Of a DNA stretch of 48,222 nucleotides, positions 15,113-22,667 are shown piece after piece. The stretch is from CAG-791 sp045546175 (GTDB lineage: Bacteria > Bacillota > Clostridia > Lachnospirales > Lachnospiraceae), in assembly GCA_045546175.1 (NCBI GenBank), contig JAZQCI010000119.1, forward strand, positions 1-48,222. The letters are read 5' to 3'. The translations under genes and the position numbers were made by a program. Numbering within the stretch: the first letter of the stretch is position 1; every line of letters begins with the position of its first letter. Under the pieces are notes generated by a model, which did no database searches, was not told where the DNA came from, and saw only the letters and a list, made by a program, of their open reading frames with translations.

Positions 15113-16063
15113 TCAGCCTCTGGCACAGCGATACTGAAGATCCTCCCATCTCTTGTCCACTTCCTTCTGGAAGAGCTCGATCAGTTCCTCGTTCCCGGGC
15201 TTAAACAGATGCTTGAATCTGCCCTGGGGCTTCAGGAAATCTTCGATCGGAAGCTTATTCTTGGGCTCATAGTTCAGGATCCACTTGCCCTCGACCACTT
15301 CGAAGAGCGGCCAGTAGCAGGTCTCCACTGCCAGCCTGCAGATCTCCATGATCTCGCTCATATCGTAGCGCCAGCCTCTGGGGCAGGGCGTCATCATGTT
15401 GAGGAAAGCCGCACCTTTTGTATAGATGGCAGTCTCTGCCTTTCTGTGCAGGTCCTTGAAATCTCTTGTCAAAGTAGTCTGCGCCACATAGGGCACATAA
15501 TGCTCCGCGATGATAGCGCTGAGGTCCTTGCGGTACTGTATTTTGCCGTTTGATACCTTGCCTGCGGGCGTCGTGGTCGTATCCGCGAACATGGGCGTCG
15601 CCGACGACCTCTGGATTCCGGTGTTCATGTATGCACCATTATCATAACACACATAGACCATATCGTGTCCACGTTCCATCGCGCCGGAGAGCGATTGGAA
15701 ACCGATATCGTAAGTTCCGCCGTCACCGCCGAAGGTGATGAACTTGAAATTGTCCTTGTCGGTCAGCTTCCCTTTCTTCTTCAGGGCTTTGTAAGCCGTC
15801 TCCACGCCGCTGAGCGTCGCGCCCGCATTTTCGAACGCGTTGTGGATGTAGCTGTCCTGCCAGGCGCTGTAAGGATACATATAGGAAGAAACTTCCAGGC
15901 ATCCCGTCGCGTTGCCGATGACCGCCTGATCTTCCTCGTGAAGCGCGCGCAGCACGGCTCTGACGCCGATCGTGGCGCCGCATCCCGCGCACATGCGGTG
16001 ACCGGGCGCGAGGCGCTCGGGCTTTTCCATCATTGTTTTAAGGCTGTAATCATTTGCTTTCAT
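15113..16063 (-). CDS. porB: 2-Oxoacid:ferredoxin oxidoreductase beta subunit (TPP-binding)
   Basis: A 316-residue subunit that binds thiamine diphosphate and part of the FeS chain. Visible motifs: RLAPGHRMCAGCGATIG (first cluster cysteines), the TPP/Mg site TFGGDGGTYDIGFQSLSGAMERG, VCYDNGAYMNTGIQRSSATP, and MMTPCPRGW. With the other subunits it oxidises pyruvate (or a related 2-oxoacid) to acetyl-CoA, CO2 and reduced ferredoxin. The ribosome site before ATG 16063 is weak, and the gene follows porA by only 42 bases containing a duplicated porA tail, so translation may be coupled. Substrate is inferred to be pyruvate from subunit order and context. Confidence 0.9.
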   Translation of the reverse strand: MKANDYSLKTMMEKPERLAPGHRMCAGCGATIGVRAVLRALHEEDQAVIGNATGCLEVSSYMYPYSAWQDSYIHNAFENAGATLSGVETAYKALKKKGKLTDKDNFKFITFGGDGGTYDIGFQSLSGAMERGHDMVYVCYDNGAYMNTGIQRSSATPMFADTTTTPAGKVSNGKIQYRKDLSAIIAEHYVPYVAQTTLTRDFKDLHRKAETAIYTKGAAFLNMMTPCPRGWRYDMSEIMEICRLAVETCYWPLFEVVEGKWILNYEPKNKLPIEDFLKPQGRFKHLFKPGNEELIELFQKEVDKRWEDLQYRCARG

Positions 16064-16064
16064 A

Positions 16065-16130
16065 TTATCTTATCACTCTCTGAGTCCGATGTATCCGTTA
16101 TCTTATCACTCTCTGAGCCCGATATATCTG
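16065..16130. repeat. Tandem 33-bp duplication of the porA 3' end
   Basis: Copies at 16065-16097 and 16098-16130 both begin TTATCTTATCACTCTCTGAG and differ at three of 33 positions. The distal copy encodes the true end of PorA (YIGLRE and stop); the second repeats the same codons and stop in frame beyond it. The unit length is a multiple of three. Confidence 0.85.
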
Positions 16131-17326
16131 TGATTCGGCGCTTCTTTTTCGCCTTTTGCCACCTGCTCAAGCTCCGCAAAGATCTCCCGGACGTGGTCCA
16201 CCGTGAAGTCTCTGCCCGCCAGTCCGTAGATATAGTTGACCGTATCGACCATGACCTTGCTTCTGTAAAGGCCGGCCGGGATCTCGCTTCCGAGCGGTCC
16301 GCTGCATCCGTTGTAGCTCTCGCAGCGGTCCATGATCGCCACGGCCTTGCAGCCGCTTCTCTTAATCGCCTCTGCGATCTCCTTCTCCGGGAAAGGCCTG
16401 AACACGCGGAGCTTCAAAACTCCGACCTTGTGTCCTTCCTCCCGCAGCATGTCGACGGCCGCCTTGGCCGTTCCCGCCGCGGAGCCCATGATGACCATCA
16501 GGTAGTCCGCATCTTCCGTTCTGTATTCCTCGAAGAACCCGTAGCTTCTTCCGGACATCTGCGCAAAGCGCTCCGCCACCTCGAGGATGACCTCTCCGGC
16601 GCGCTCCATCGCGGCTTCCTGCGCTTTTTTGGCTTCCATAGCATAAGCGGATACCGAGTAAGGTCCCACTGCGACCGGCTTTCCGGGATTGAGCAGGAAT
16701 TCCTCCGGCTCATAATCGCCCACAAAGGCCTTCACCGGTTCGTCCTCCAGAAGCTCTATATTTTCGACGGCGTGACTTGTGATAAAGCCGTCCTGGCAGA
16801 TCATGATCGGCAGGTGCACCCTGGGATCTTCGGCGATCGGAAAGGCCTGAATGTAATTGTCATAGGCCTCCTGGTTGTTCTCCGCGTAGATCTGGATCCA
16901 TCCCGTATCCCGCGCGCCCATTCCGTCGGAGTGGTCGCAGTTGATGTTGATCGGGCCGGAAAGTGTGCGGTTGACCAGCGTCAGCGCGATGGGCAGCCTG
17001 TTAGAGGCCGCCAGCAGCAGCTCTTCCCACATCAGCGCAAGGCCTGCGGAAGAAGTCGCCGTCATTGTCCTGGCGCCCGCCGCTTCCGCGCCGATGGCCG
17101 CCGACATGGCCGAGTGCTCACTCTCCACCGGAATGAACTCCGTGTCGATCTCTCCGTTGGCGATAAAAGTGGATACCATCTGCGGAATCTCCGTGGACGG
17201 CGTGATCGGAAACGCCGGCATGACGTCGGGATTCACCTGGCGGATCGCATAGGAAACCGCCTCATTTCCGGACATACGCTCCGGGATCGATCTGCTCTTC
17301 ATCACATTCACTTCTTTTTTGCTCAT
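16106..17326 (-). CDS. porA: 2-Oxoacid:ferredoxin oxidoreductase alpha subunit
   Basis: A 406-residue subunit carrying the pyrimidine-binding TPP domain and the transketolase C-like domain. Markers: ERMSGNEAVSYAIRQV, AFPITPSTEIPQM, FIPVESEHSAMSAAIGAEAAGART, a SSAGLALMWEELLLAA helix, and the C-terminal VMGSAAGTAK-like VIMGSAAGTAKAAVDML and LRVFRPFPEKEI. ATG 17326 overlaps the porD stop by four bases (ATGA) and has GGAGGGG upstream; longer starts run back into porD. Its 3' end is tandemly duplicated (16065-16130). Confidence 0.93.
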   Translation of the reverse strand: MSKKEVNVMKSRSIPERMSGNEAVSYAIRQVNPDVMPAFPITPSTEIPQMVSTFIANGEIDTEFIPVESEHSAMSAAIGAEAAGARTMTATSSAGLALMWEELLLAASNRLPIALTLVNRTLSGPININCDHSDGMGARDTGWIQIYAENNQEAYDNYIQAFPIAEDPRVHLPIMICQDGFITSHAVENIELLEDEPVKAFVGDYEPEEFLLNPGKPVAVGPYSVSAYAMEAKKAQEAAMERAGEVILEVAERFAQMSGRSYGFFEEYRTEDADYLMVIMGSAAGTAKAAVDMLREEGHKVGVLKLRVFRPFPEKEIAEAIKRSGCKAVAIMDRCESYNGCSGPLGSEIPAGLYRSKVMVDTVNYIYGLAGRDFTVDHVREIFAELEQVAKGEKEAPNHRYIGLRE

Positions 17327-17631
17327 GCTTCGATCCCCTCCTTCATCGTGATCGCGCCGAAGGGGCACGCCTTGACGCAGATTCCGCATCCTTTGCAGTG
17401 ATCGTAGTCAAAATCCAGCCTCTTTCCGCCCTGCACCGGAATACAGGAATCAGGACAGACAGGCGCGCACAGCAGGCACTGCCTGCACTTGTCCTGATCC
17501 AGTACCGGTGTATTCGTTCTCCATTCCCCCGTCTTGAACAGGCGGGAGGTGCCTCCGGCATAGAGCTGAAGCCCTTCGGTGAGATCCGTGTAGGGGGATC
17601 TCTCATTTATCTTGGTGATATCGGTTCGCAT
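17323..17631 (-). CDS. porD: 2-Oxoacid:ferredoxin oxidoreductase delta subunit (two [4Fe-4S] ferredoxin domain)
   Basis: A 102-residue ferredoxin-like subunit with two classic cluster motifs, C-x2-C-x2-C-x3-C in DKCRQCLLCAPVCPDSC and again in DHCKGCGICVKACPFGA. It passes electrons from the TPP site towards free ferredoxin. It ends in a four-base overlap with porA. Between it and the upstream gamma subunit lies a 138-base gap with an internal terminator-like hairpin, so its level may be set separately from porC. Confidence 0.92.
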   Translation of the reverse strand: MRTDITKINERSPYTDLTEGLQLYAGGTSRLFKTGEWRTNTPVLDQDKCRQCLLCAPVCPDSCIPVQGGKRLDFDYDHCKGCGICVKACPFGAITMKEGIEA

Positions 17632-17643
17632 TGGTTGTTGTCC

Positions 17644-17734
17644 CTTCTAAATTATTCAGGAGGTATACCCTTGAGGTATTGTCTCCTAAGGTATTATCCC
17701 CTTGAGAAAAAGAAATCCCCGTCTGAAGACGGGG
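17644..17734 (-). terminator. Intra-operon terminator-like hairpin between porC and porD, with short GGTAT repeats
   Basis: CCCCGTC-TGAA-GACGGGG (17717-17734) is followed on the minus strand by ATTTCTTTTTCTC, a good terminator form, yet por continues beyond it. Next to it, at about 17660-17705, GGTAT-based units of about 15 bases repeat three times (GGTATACCCTTGA, GGTATTGTCTCCTAA, GGTATTATCCCCTTGA). It could be an attenuator, or the end hairpin of a lost IS200/IS605-like element; the hairpin type is reminiscent, but this was not verified. Confidence 0.6.
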
Positions 17735-17769
17735 GTTCCAACTACTCTCGTATTCAAAGTCTTTCGTGA

Positions 17770-18417
17770 TCAGGCGCTCCGCTTCATTTCCTTGGAAGAC
17801 GCGCCGGACTTCTTTTCAGAGCTTCCGGCTTCCCTGGCCATTTCGATCTCCGCCTTATCATACGCCATCTCAAGCGCCGCCATATTCCCTTTAATCACTT
17901 CCGGCTTCTTAGCAAATTTGTGCGCAAAAGAAGCTTCCATTTCCTTCAGGAAATTCTCCCTGGACATAATGCCGGTCACCGCCGCTGTCGCAGCCAGCAT
18001 AGGCGTGTTGGGAAAATTCTTTCCGAGTGTTTTCTCAGAAATATGTCTTGCGTCTACTGTCAGGACTCTGCCTTCATAGCCGCGCAGTAAAGGCCTGATC
18101 TCGTCGGCGCTCTTTGCTGTATTGACGATGATCGCACCGTCCTCCTTAAGGCCGTCTGTCACATGGACAGAGTGCAGAAGTGTCTCGTCTACGACCACCA
18201 CATAGTCGGGATCATAAATATTGGAATGAACGCGGATCTTGTCCTCGCTGATCCTGTTGAACGCCGTGATGGGAGCACCCATGCGCTCCGGACCGTACTC
18301 CGGAAATCCCTGTACGCAGCATCCTGTCTTGAATGCCACATCCGCCAGAAGCAGTGCCGCTGTCTTGGCACCCTGGCCGCCTCTTCCATGCCATCTGATC
18401 TCAACCGTGTTTTTCAT
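17770..18417 (-). CDS. porC: 2-Oxoacid:ferredoxin oxidoreductase gamma subunit
   Basis: A 215-residue subunit of the POR_gamma (catalytic domain III) family. The start motif EIRWHGRGGQGAKTAALLLA contains the G-R-G-G-Q-G signature, followed by GFPEYGPERMGAP and FNRISEDKIRVHS. ATG 18417 has an AGAGGGAC ribosome site and a promoter 80 bases upstream. It is the first gene of the operon, giving the order gamma-delta-alpha-beta as in archaeal-type four-subunit enzymes, instead of the single fused PFOR usual in clostridia. The C-terminus has a Lys/Ser-rich tail of about 20 residues beyond the family core. Confidence 0.92.
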   Translation of the reverse strand: MKNTVEIRWHGRGGQGAKTAALLLADVAFKTGCCVQGFPEYGPERMGAPITAFNRISEDKIRVHSNIYDPDYVVVVDETLLHSVHVTDGLKEDGAIIVNTAKSADEIRPLLRGYEGRVLTVDARHISEKTLGKNFPNTPMLAATAAVTGIMSRENFLKEMEASFAHKFAKKPEVIKGNMAALEMAYDKAEIEMAREAGSSEKKSGASSKEMKRSA

Positions 18418-18493
18418 CGAATGTCCCTCTATTAATGAATTTATTTCATCTTACTGATGAATTCTTTTGACCATTAAGTCACCGACATTCGTT

Positions 18494-18521
18494 ATTATAC
18501 GCGCTTTCGGTTGAATGTAAA
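18494..18521 (-). promoter_or_regulatory. Promoter of the por operon
   Basis: Minus strand: -35 TTTACA (18521-18516), 16-base spacer, consensus -10 TATAAT (18499-18494). The rest of the gap to nth (18522-18650) has no gene; it contains TCCAGAGAGG twice, 33 bases apart (18558 and 18591). Confidence 0.75.
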
Positions 18522-18650
18522 TATCTTTTATGATGAATGATTTTCACGAAACAAGAGTCCAGAGAGGGTGGATTTCACATGTTGTGGGTTTCCAGAGAGG
18601 CAATTGATTTAGAAGGCACTATTTAAACAGGAAATTTTTGCCGTCAGTGT

Positions 18651-19292
18651 TCAATCCTCCACCGTTTTCCCATACCTGCAGATATCCTTCAGGCAGCACT
18701 CCGCGCACCGCGGCCGCCGGGCGACGCAGACCGCGCGCCCGTGCAGCACAAATCTGTGACAGAGGTCGTTCCCCTCCTCCGGGGGTATGATCTTCCACAG
18801 CTCCCGCTCTACTTTGGCGGGCTCCTTGACGCCGTCCACCAGGCCGATCAGGTTGCAGAGGCGGATGCAGTGGGTGTCCGTGACGATTGCCGGCTTGCCG
18901 AAGACGTCGCCCATGATCAGGTTGGCGCTCTTGCGGCCGACGCCGGGCAGCGCGAGGAGCTCCTCGAAGGTCTCCGGCACGTTATCATTATATTTTTCGT
19001 GAAGGACCTTCATGCAGGCCGAGATGTCCCTGGCTTTGCTGGGGCCCAGGCCGCAGGGGCGCACGATCTTCTCGATTTCCTCCGCCGTTGTCTCCGCGAG
19101 AGCGGCGACCGAGGGAAACTTCTCATAGAGTTTGGGGGTGATCTGGTCCACCCGCGCGTCCGTGCACTGCGCCGCCAGCCTGACGCTGACCAGCAGCTGC
19201 CACGCTTTATCGTAATCTAATGTACATTTTGCCTCGGGATATTCCTTTTTGAGCCGCTCGATGACTTCGAGCGTCAGTTTCTTTTTCTCCAT
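18651..19292 (-). CDS. nth: Endonuclease III, DNA glycosylase/AP lyase
   Basis: A 213-residue base-excision repair enzyme that removes oxidised pyrimidines and nicks at abasic sites. The helix-hairpin-helix-GPD core is clear: LLALPGVGRKSANLIMGDVF with the catalytic Lys, then VTDTHCIRLCN with the catalytic Asp. The C-terminal [4Fe-4S] loop has exact spacing C-x6-C-x2-C-x5-C (CVARRPRCAECCLKDIC). I use ATG 19292 (GGAGAG upstream); a longer in-frame start at 19340 lacks a ribosome site and would overlap the divergent antiporter promoter. Single gene. Confidence 0.95.
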   Translation of the reverse strand: MEKKKLTLEVIERLKKEYPEAKCTLDYDKAWQLLVSVRLAAQCTDARVDQITPKLYEKFPSVAALAETTAEEIEKIVRPCGLGPSKARDISACMKVLHEKYNDNVPETFEELLALPGVGRKSANLIMGDVFGKPAIVTDTHCIRLCNLIGLVDGVKEPAKVERELWKIIPPEEGNDLCHRFVLHGRAVCVARRPRCAECCLKDICRYGKTVED

Positions 19293-19322
19293 GATTTTAC
19301 TCTCCGAATTTTCCGCAACTAT

Positions 19323-19351
19323 TTGACTGTAATCCGCCACTGTATTACTAT
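19323..19351 (+). promoter_or_regulatory. Likely promoter of the NhaC-type antiporter gene
   Basis: -35 TTGACT (19323-19328), 17-base spacer, -10 TACTAT (19346-19351), 44 bases before the start codon. An alternative -10 is TATACT at 19349-19354 with a longer spacer. Confidence 0.6.
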
Positions 19352-19394
19352 ACTAAAGTATACCTTTTTCATTAATTTCTTGAGGGGGAAAAAT

Positions 19395-21011
19395 ATGCAA
19401 AAGAAAGAATCTAAATTTTCAATCTCACTGATCGCAATGTGTATCGTCGTGATCCTCATCATCGCGATGGCCTTCATGACAAATGCGGAGTCCGTGCAGC
19501 AGACCGCCTGGTCTCTGGTGCCTCCCGTCATCGCGATCGCACTCGCGCTGATCACCAAGGAAGTTTACAGCTCCCTGTTCATCGGAATCATCTCCGGTGC
19601 GCTGCTTTACTCGGGCTATAACTTCGAGGGAACGCTGAATCACATCTTTACCGATGGCGTCATCGCAGTTCTCTCTGACTCCTACAACGTAGGTATTCTG
19701 GTCTTCCTGGTCATCTTGGGTGTCATGGTCCAGCTCATGAACCGCACCGGCGGCAGTGCTGCCTTCGGCAACTGGGCTTCCGAGAAGATCACTACCAGAG
19801 AAGGCGCTCAGCTGGCCACCATTGCCCTTGGCTGCCTGATTTTCATCGATGACTATTTTAACTGCCTGACTGTCGGCAGTGTCATGCGCCCCGTCACCGA
19901 CAAGCATAAGATTTCCCGCGCCAAGCTCGCCTACCTGATCGACGCGACCGCAGCTCCTGTCTGCATCATCGCTCCGATCTCCTCCTGGGCGGCCGCCGTT
20001 TCCGGATTCGTGGAAGGCGAGAACGGCATCGCGCTTTTCATCAAGTCCATTCCTTATAACTACTACGCCCTGTTCACCATCGCCATGATGGTCCTCATGG
20101 TCATTATGAAAATAGAGTACGGCCCCATGTACAGACATGAATATAACGCCGTCAACTATGGCGATCTGTACACCACGGAAGACCGTCCCTATGCAAACGT
20201 CGACACTTCCAAGGACAAGGCCGACGGCAAGGTCATCGACATGCTCTTCCCGATCGTCACACTGGTCATCGGCTGTGTCATCGGCATGATCTACACGGGC
20301 GGATTCTTCAGCGGAACCAGCTTTATTGAATCTTTTGCCAACTCTGACGCTTCCGTAGGCCTGGTGCTCGGCTCCTTCTGTGCCCTGATCCTGACCATGG
20401 GCTTTTACATGATCCGCAAGTCCCTCGACTTCGCCTCCATCATGGAATGCATTCCCGAGGGCTTCAAGCAGATGGTTCCCGCCATCCTGATCCTGACTTT
20501 CGCATGGTCTCTCAAGGCCATGACAGACAGTCTCGGCGCCAAGGAATTCGTCGCCTACATCATCCAGAACAAGGCAGCCGGCCTTGCGGGCTTCCTGCCC
20601 TTCATCATCTTCCTTATCGCCGTAGGCCTCTCCTTCGCGACCGGAACCAGCTGGGGTACTTTCGGTATCCTGATCCCGATCGTCGTCGCCTGCTTCCAGT
20701 CGACTGACTATCAGCTGATGATCATCGCCATGTCCGCCTGCATGGCAGGCGCTGTCTGCGGCGACCACTGCTCCCCTATCTCCGATACGACTATTATGTC
20801 CTCGGCCGGCGCGCAGTGCAACCACTTGAATCACGTATCCACGCAGATCCCTTACGCGATGACCTGCGCGGCGATCTCCGCTCTGACCTACATCGTGGCA
20901 GGCCTTACCAAGAACGTGTTCCTGTCCCTGCTGATCGGTCTCGTGATCCTGATCGCCGTCATGTATGTGCTCTCCAGAAGATCCGCGAAGGCGAACGCAA
21001 ACGCAAAGTAA
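19395..21011 (+). CDS. NhaC-family Na+/H+ antiporter-type transporter
   Basis: A 538-residue membrane transporter with about 12 hydrophobic segments. The start has TGAGGGGG upstream. Family features are the duplicated architecture and conserved loops DDYFNCLTVGSVMRPVTD, DATAAPVCIIAPISSWAA, SFATGTSWGTFGILIPI and GDHCSPISDTTIMSSAGA. Members exchange protons for sodium, or are annotated as amino-acid or dicarboxylate antiporters (for example malate-lactate), so substrate is not fixed. It is a single gene, divergent from nth, closed by a strong terminator shared with the convergent MATE gene. Confidence 0.9.
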   Translation: MQKKESKFSISLIAMCIVVILIIAMAFMTNAESVQQTAWSLVPPVIAIALALITKEVYSSLFIGIISGALLYSGYNFEGTLNHIFTDGVIAVLSDSYNVGILVFLVILGVMVQLMNRTGGSAAFGNWASEKITTREGAQLATIALGCLIFIDDYFNCLTVGSVMRPVTDKHKISRAKLAYLIDATAAPVCIIAPISSWAAAVSGFVEGENGIALFIKSIPYNYYALFTIAMMVLMVIMKIEYGPMYRHEYNAVNYGDLYTTEDRPYANVDTSKDKADGKVIDMLFPIVTLVIGCVIGMIYTGGFFSGTSFIESFANSDASVGLVLGSFCALILTMGFYMIRKSLDFASIMECIPEGFKQMVPAILILTFAWSLKAMTDSLGAKEFVAYIIQNKAAGLAGFLPFIIFLIAVGLSFATGTSWGTFGILIPIVVACFQSTDYQLMIIAMSACMAGAVCGDHCSPISDTTIMSSAGAQCNHLNHVSTQIPYAMTCAAISALTYIVAGLTKNVFLSLLIGLVILIAVMYVLSRRSAKANANAK

Positions 21012-21030
21012 ATATATATCAGCTATGATC

Positions 21031-21079
21031 AAAAAGGCTGCACCTGCCGGTGAACTTCTCAGCAGGTGCAGCCTTTTTT
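21031..21079 (+). terminator. Strong bidirectional terminator between the antiporter and MATE genes
   Basis: AAAAAGGCTGCACCTGC / GCAGGTGCAGCCTTTTTT, a perfect stem of about 17 pairs with a 14-base loop. A-tracts and T-tracts on both sides allow function in both directions. Confidence 0.92.
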
Positions 21080-21131
21080 GCTGTTCTTCATTGCCGGTCA
21101 AGGCCCCATAGACTGGGCCTCCGCGCCGGAA

Positions 21132-21259
21132 TCTTCATTGCTTCAGCTGTTTCCGGAACCCGGCATAGAGCCCCCGCCCCGACGACATCCCGTACTCCTC
21201 ACTGCTTCAGCTGTTTTCGGAACCTGTAATAGAGCACCCCTGCCGTAATCGCCGACGTG
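21132..21259. repeat. Degenerate duplication of the MATE gene 3' end
   Basis: Two copies offset by 64 bases (21132-21195 and 21196-21259). They share GCTTCAGCTGTTT[TC]CGGAACC and then ATAGAGC. The outer copy, beyond the stop, still encodes a recognisable FRKQLKQ-stop tail. Similarity fades after about 50 bases. Confidence 0.75.
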
Positions 21260-22566
21260 ACCTCCGCAAAGGGCGTCGCCAGCGTGACTCCGTTCAGCCC
21301 GATCAGCATCTTGAAGAGGATCATGGCCGGAATGTCCACGACGCCTTTTCTCATGATCGAGAGAATAAGGGAATAGCGCCTCAGTCCCGCCGCCTGGAAG
21401 ATGGTGTTGGCCATATAGGACAGCGCGCAGAGCGGCGCCGCAAAGGCGATGACGCTCAAAAACTGCGTGCCGAATTCCACGCTGGCCGGCTCGTCGATGA
21501 AGAAAGTGATCAGCTGCGGCGCAAACGTCCGGAACAGGATGGTGCAGCAGATCGTGAAAGCCAGCGCCACGCCGGCCGTAAATTTGATCGTCTTCTCCAT
21601 GCGCTCGAATTTCCGGGCGCCGTAATTGTAGGCGATGAGCGGCAGAACGCCCTGGGTCAGGCCCATGCAGGTGTTGAAGGCGATCATGTTCACTTTTTTG
21701 GCGATGCCCATGCCCGCCACCGCCGCGCTCCCGTACTCCACCACCAGTTTGTTGGCGAAGATGTTGGAGACCATGGCCAGGAAGGTCTGCAGGGCTGCCG
21801 CCGACCCGATGGAGAAGACCTCTCCCGGAATGCTCTCCCCGACGGTCAGATCGCCCGGCGAGAAGGTGAACACCGGATTGTCCCGGTGCCGGTACACATA
21901 GATCAAAAAATAGCCCAGCGCAATCGTATTGGACAGGCAGGTCGCGATCGCCGCGCCCGTCACTTCCATCCCTCGTGGCAGCAGCACGAACATGAACAGC
22001 GGATCCAGGATGATGTTGAGCACGCCGCCCAGCGACATGCCAAAGCCGGCCTCCTTCGCCGCGCCGATGGACCGCACCAGATGCCCGCAGAGCGCGTTTC
22101 CCAGCGTCGGGATGGCGCCCACCACCATGGTCCAGAACATGTAGTCATAGATGTAGGCGTAAGATTCCTCATTTCCGCCGATTAAGGGAATCAGCCAGGG
22201 TCGCACGAAGAACAGGACGATTCCATAGACTACCGCCGCCGCCAGCCCTCCGTACAGGCTGAAAGCGAATATTTTGCGCGCCCGGTCCGTCTCCTTCCGG
22301 CCCAGTGCCCTGGAGATCGCGCTGGAGCCGCCGATTCCGAACAGGTTGGCCAGCGCCATGATGATGACATAGATCGGAAGGCTCACGGAGAGCGCCGCCA
22401 CCATGGCCGGGCTCCCTGTCCGCCCCACATACCAGGCGTCCGCGAAATTGTAGATAATGTTGATCAGCTGCGTGATGATGGTCGGAATGGCCATGGTGAA
22501 CACAGCCTGCGGGATCGGGGCCTGTTCAAAGATCCATATTCTGTTCTTGCTGTCCTCTCTGCTCAT
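21199..22566 (-). CDS. MATE-family multidrug/cation efflux protein
   Basis: A 455-residue, 12-helix exporter that uses a Na+ or H+ gradient. ATG 22566 follows GGAGGAGAGG. The two MatE halves can be seen: the first opens with AIPTIITQLINIIYNFADAW and FGIGGSSAISRALGRKE, the second with ANKLVVEYGSAAVAGMGIAKK and GLTQGVLPLIAYNYGARK. The length is typical. It lies downstream of an ABC exporter and a nitroreductase in the same direction with gaps of about 100 bases, so a loose detoxification cluster is plausible. Substrate unknown. Its 3' end has a degenerate duplicate. Confidence 0.92.
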   Translation of the reverse strand: MSREDSKNRIWIFEQAPIPQAVFTMAIPTIITQLINIIYNFADAWYVGRTGSPAMVAALSVSLPIYVIIMALANLFGIGGSSAISRALGRKETDRARKIFAFSLYGGLAAAVVYGIVLFFVRPWLIPLIGGNEESYAYIYDYMFWTMVVGAIPTLGNALCGHLVRSIGAAKEAGFGMSLGGVLNIILDPLFMFVLLPRGMEVTGAAIATCLSNTIALGYFLIYVYRHRDNPVFTFSPGDLTVGESIPGEVFSIGSAAALQTFLAMVSNIFANKLVVEYGSAAVAGMGIAKKVNMIAFNTCMGLTQGVLPLIAYNYGARKFERMEKTIKFTAGVALAFTICCTILFRTFAPQLITFFIDEPASVEFGTQFLSVIAFAAPLCALSYMANTIFQAAGLRRYSLILSIMRKGVVDIPAMILFKMLIGLNGVTLATPFAEVTSAITAGVLYYRFRKQLKQ

Positions 22567-22667
22567 TTCGCTGCCTCTCCTCCGGCAGGCAGGCGCTGCT
22601 CGCTCTGCGAGCTGCCGCATGCCGGTTGCTGTCAACGGCAAAATCTGCCCTCTTACCCCACTTATGT

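Noticed and set aside
19425..21101. 558-codon frame antisense to the NhaC-type antiporter
   Set aside because: It is a shadow of a GC-rich gene: composition is dominated by Asp, Gly and His, there is no ribosome site, and the plus-strand frame has clear family motifs.
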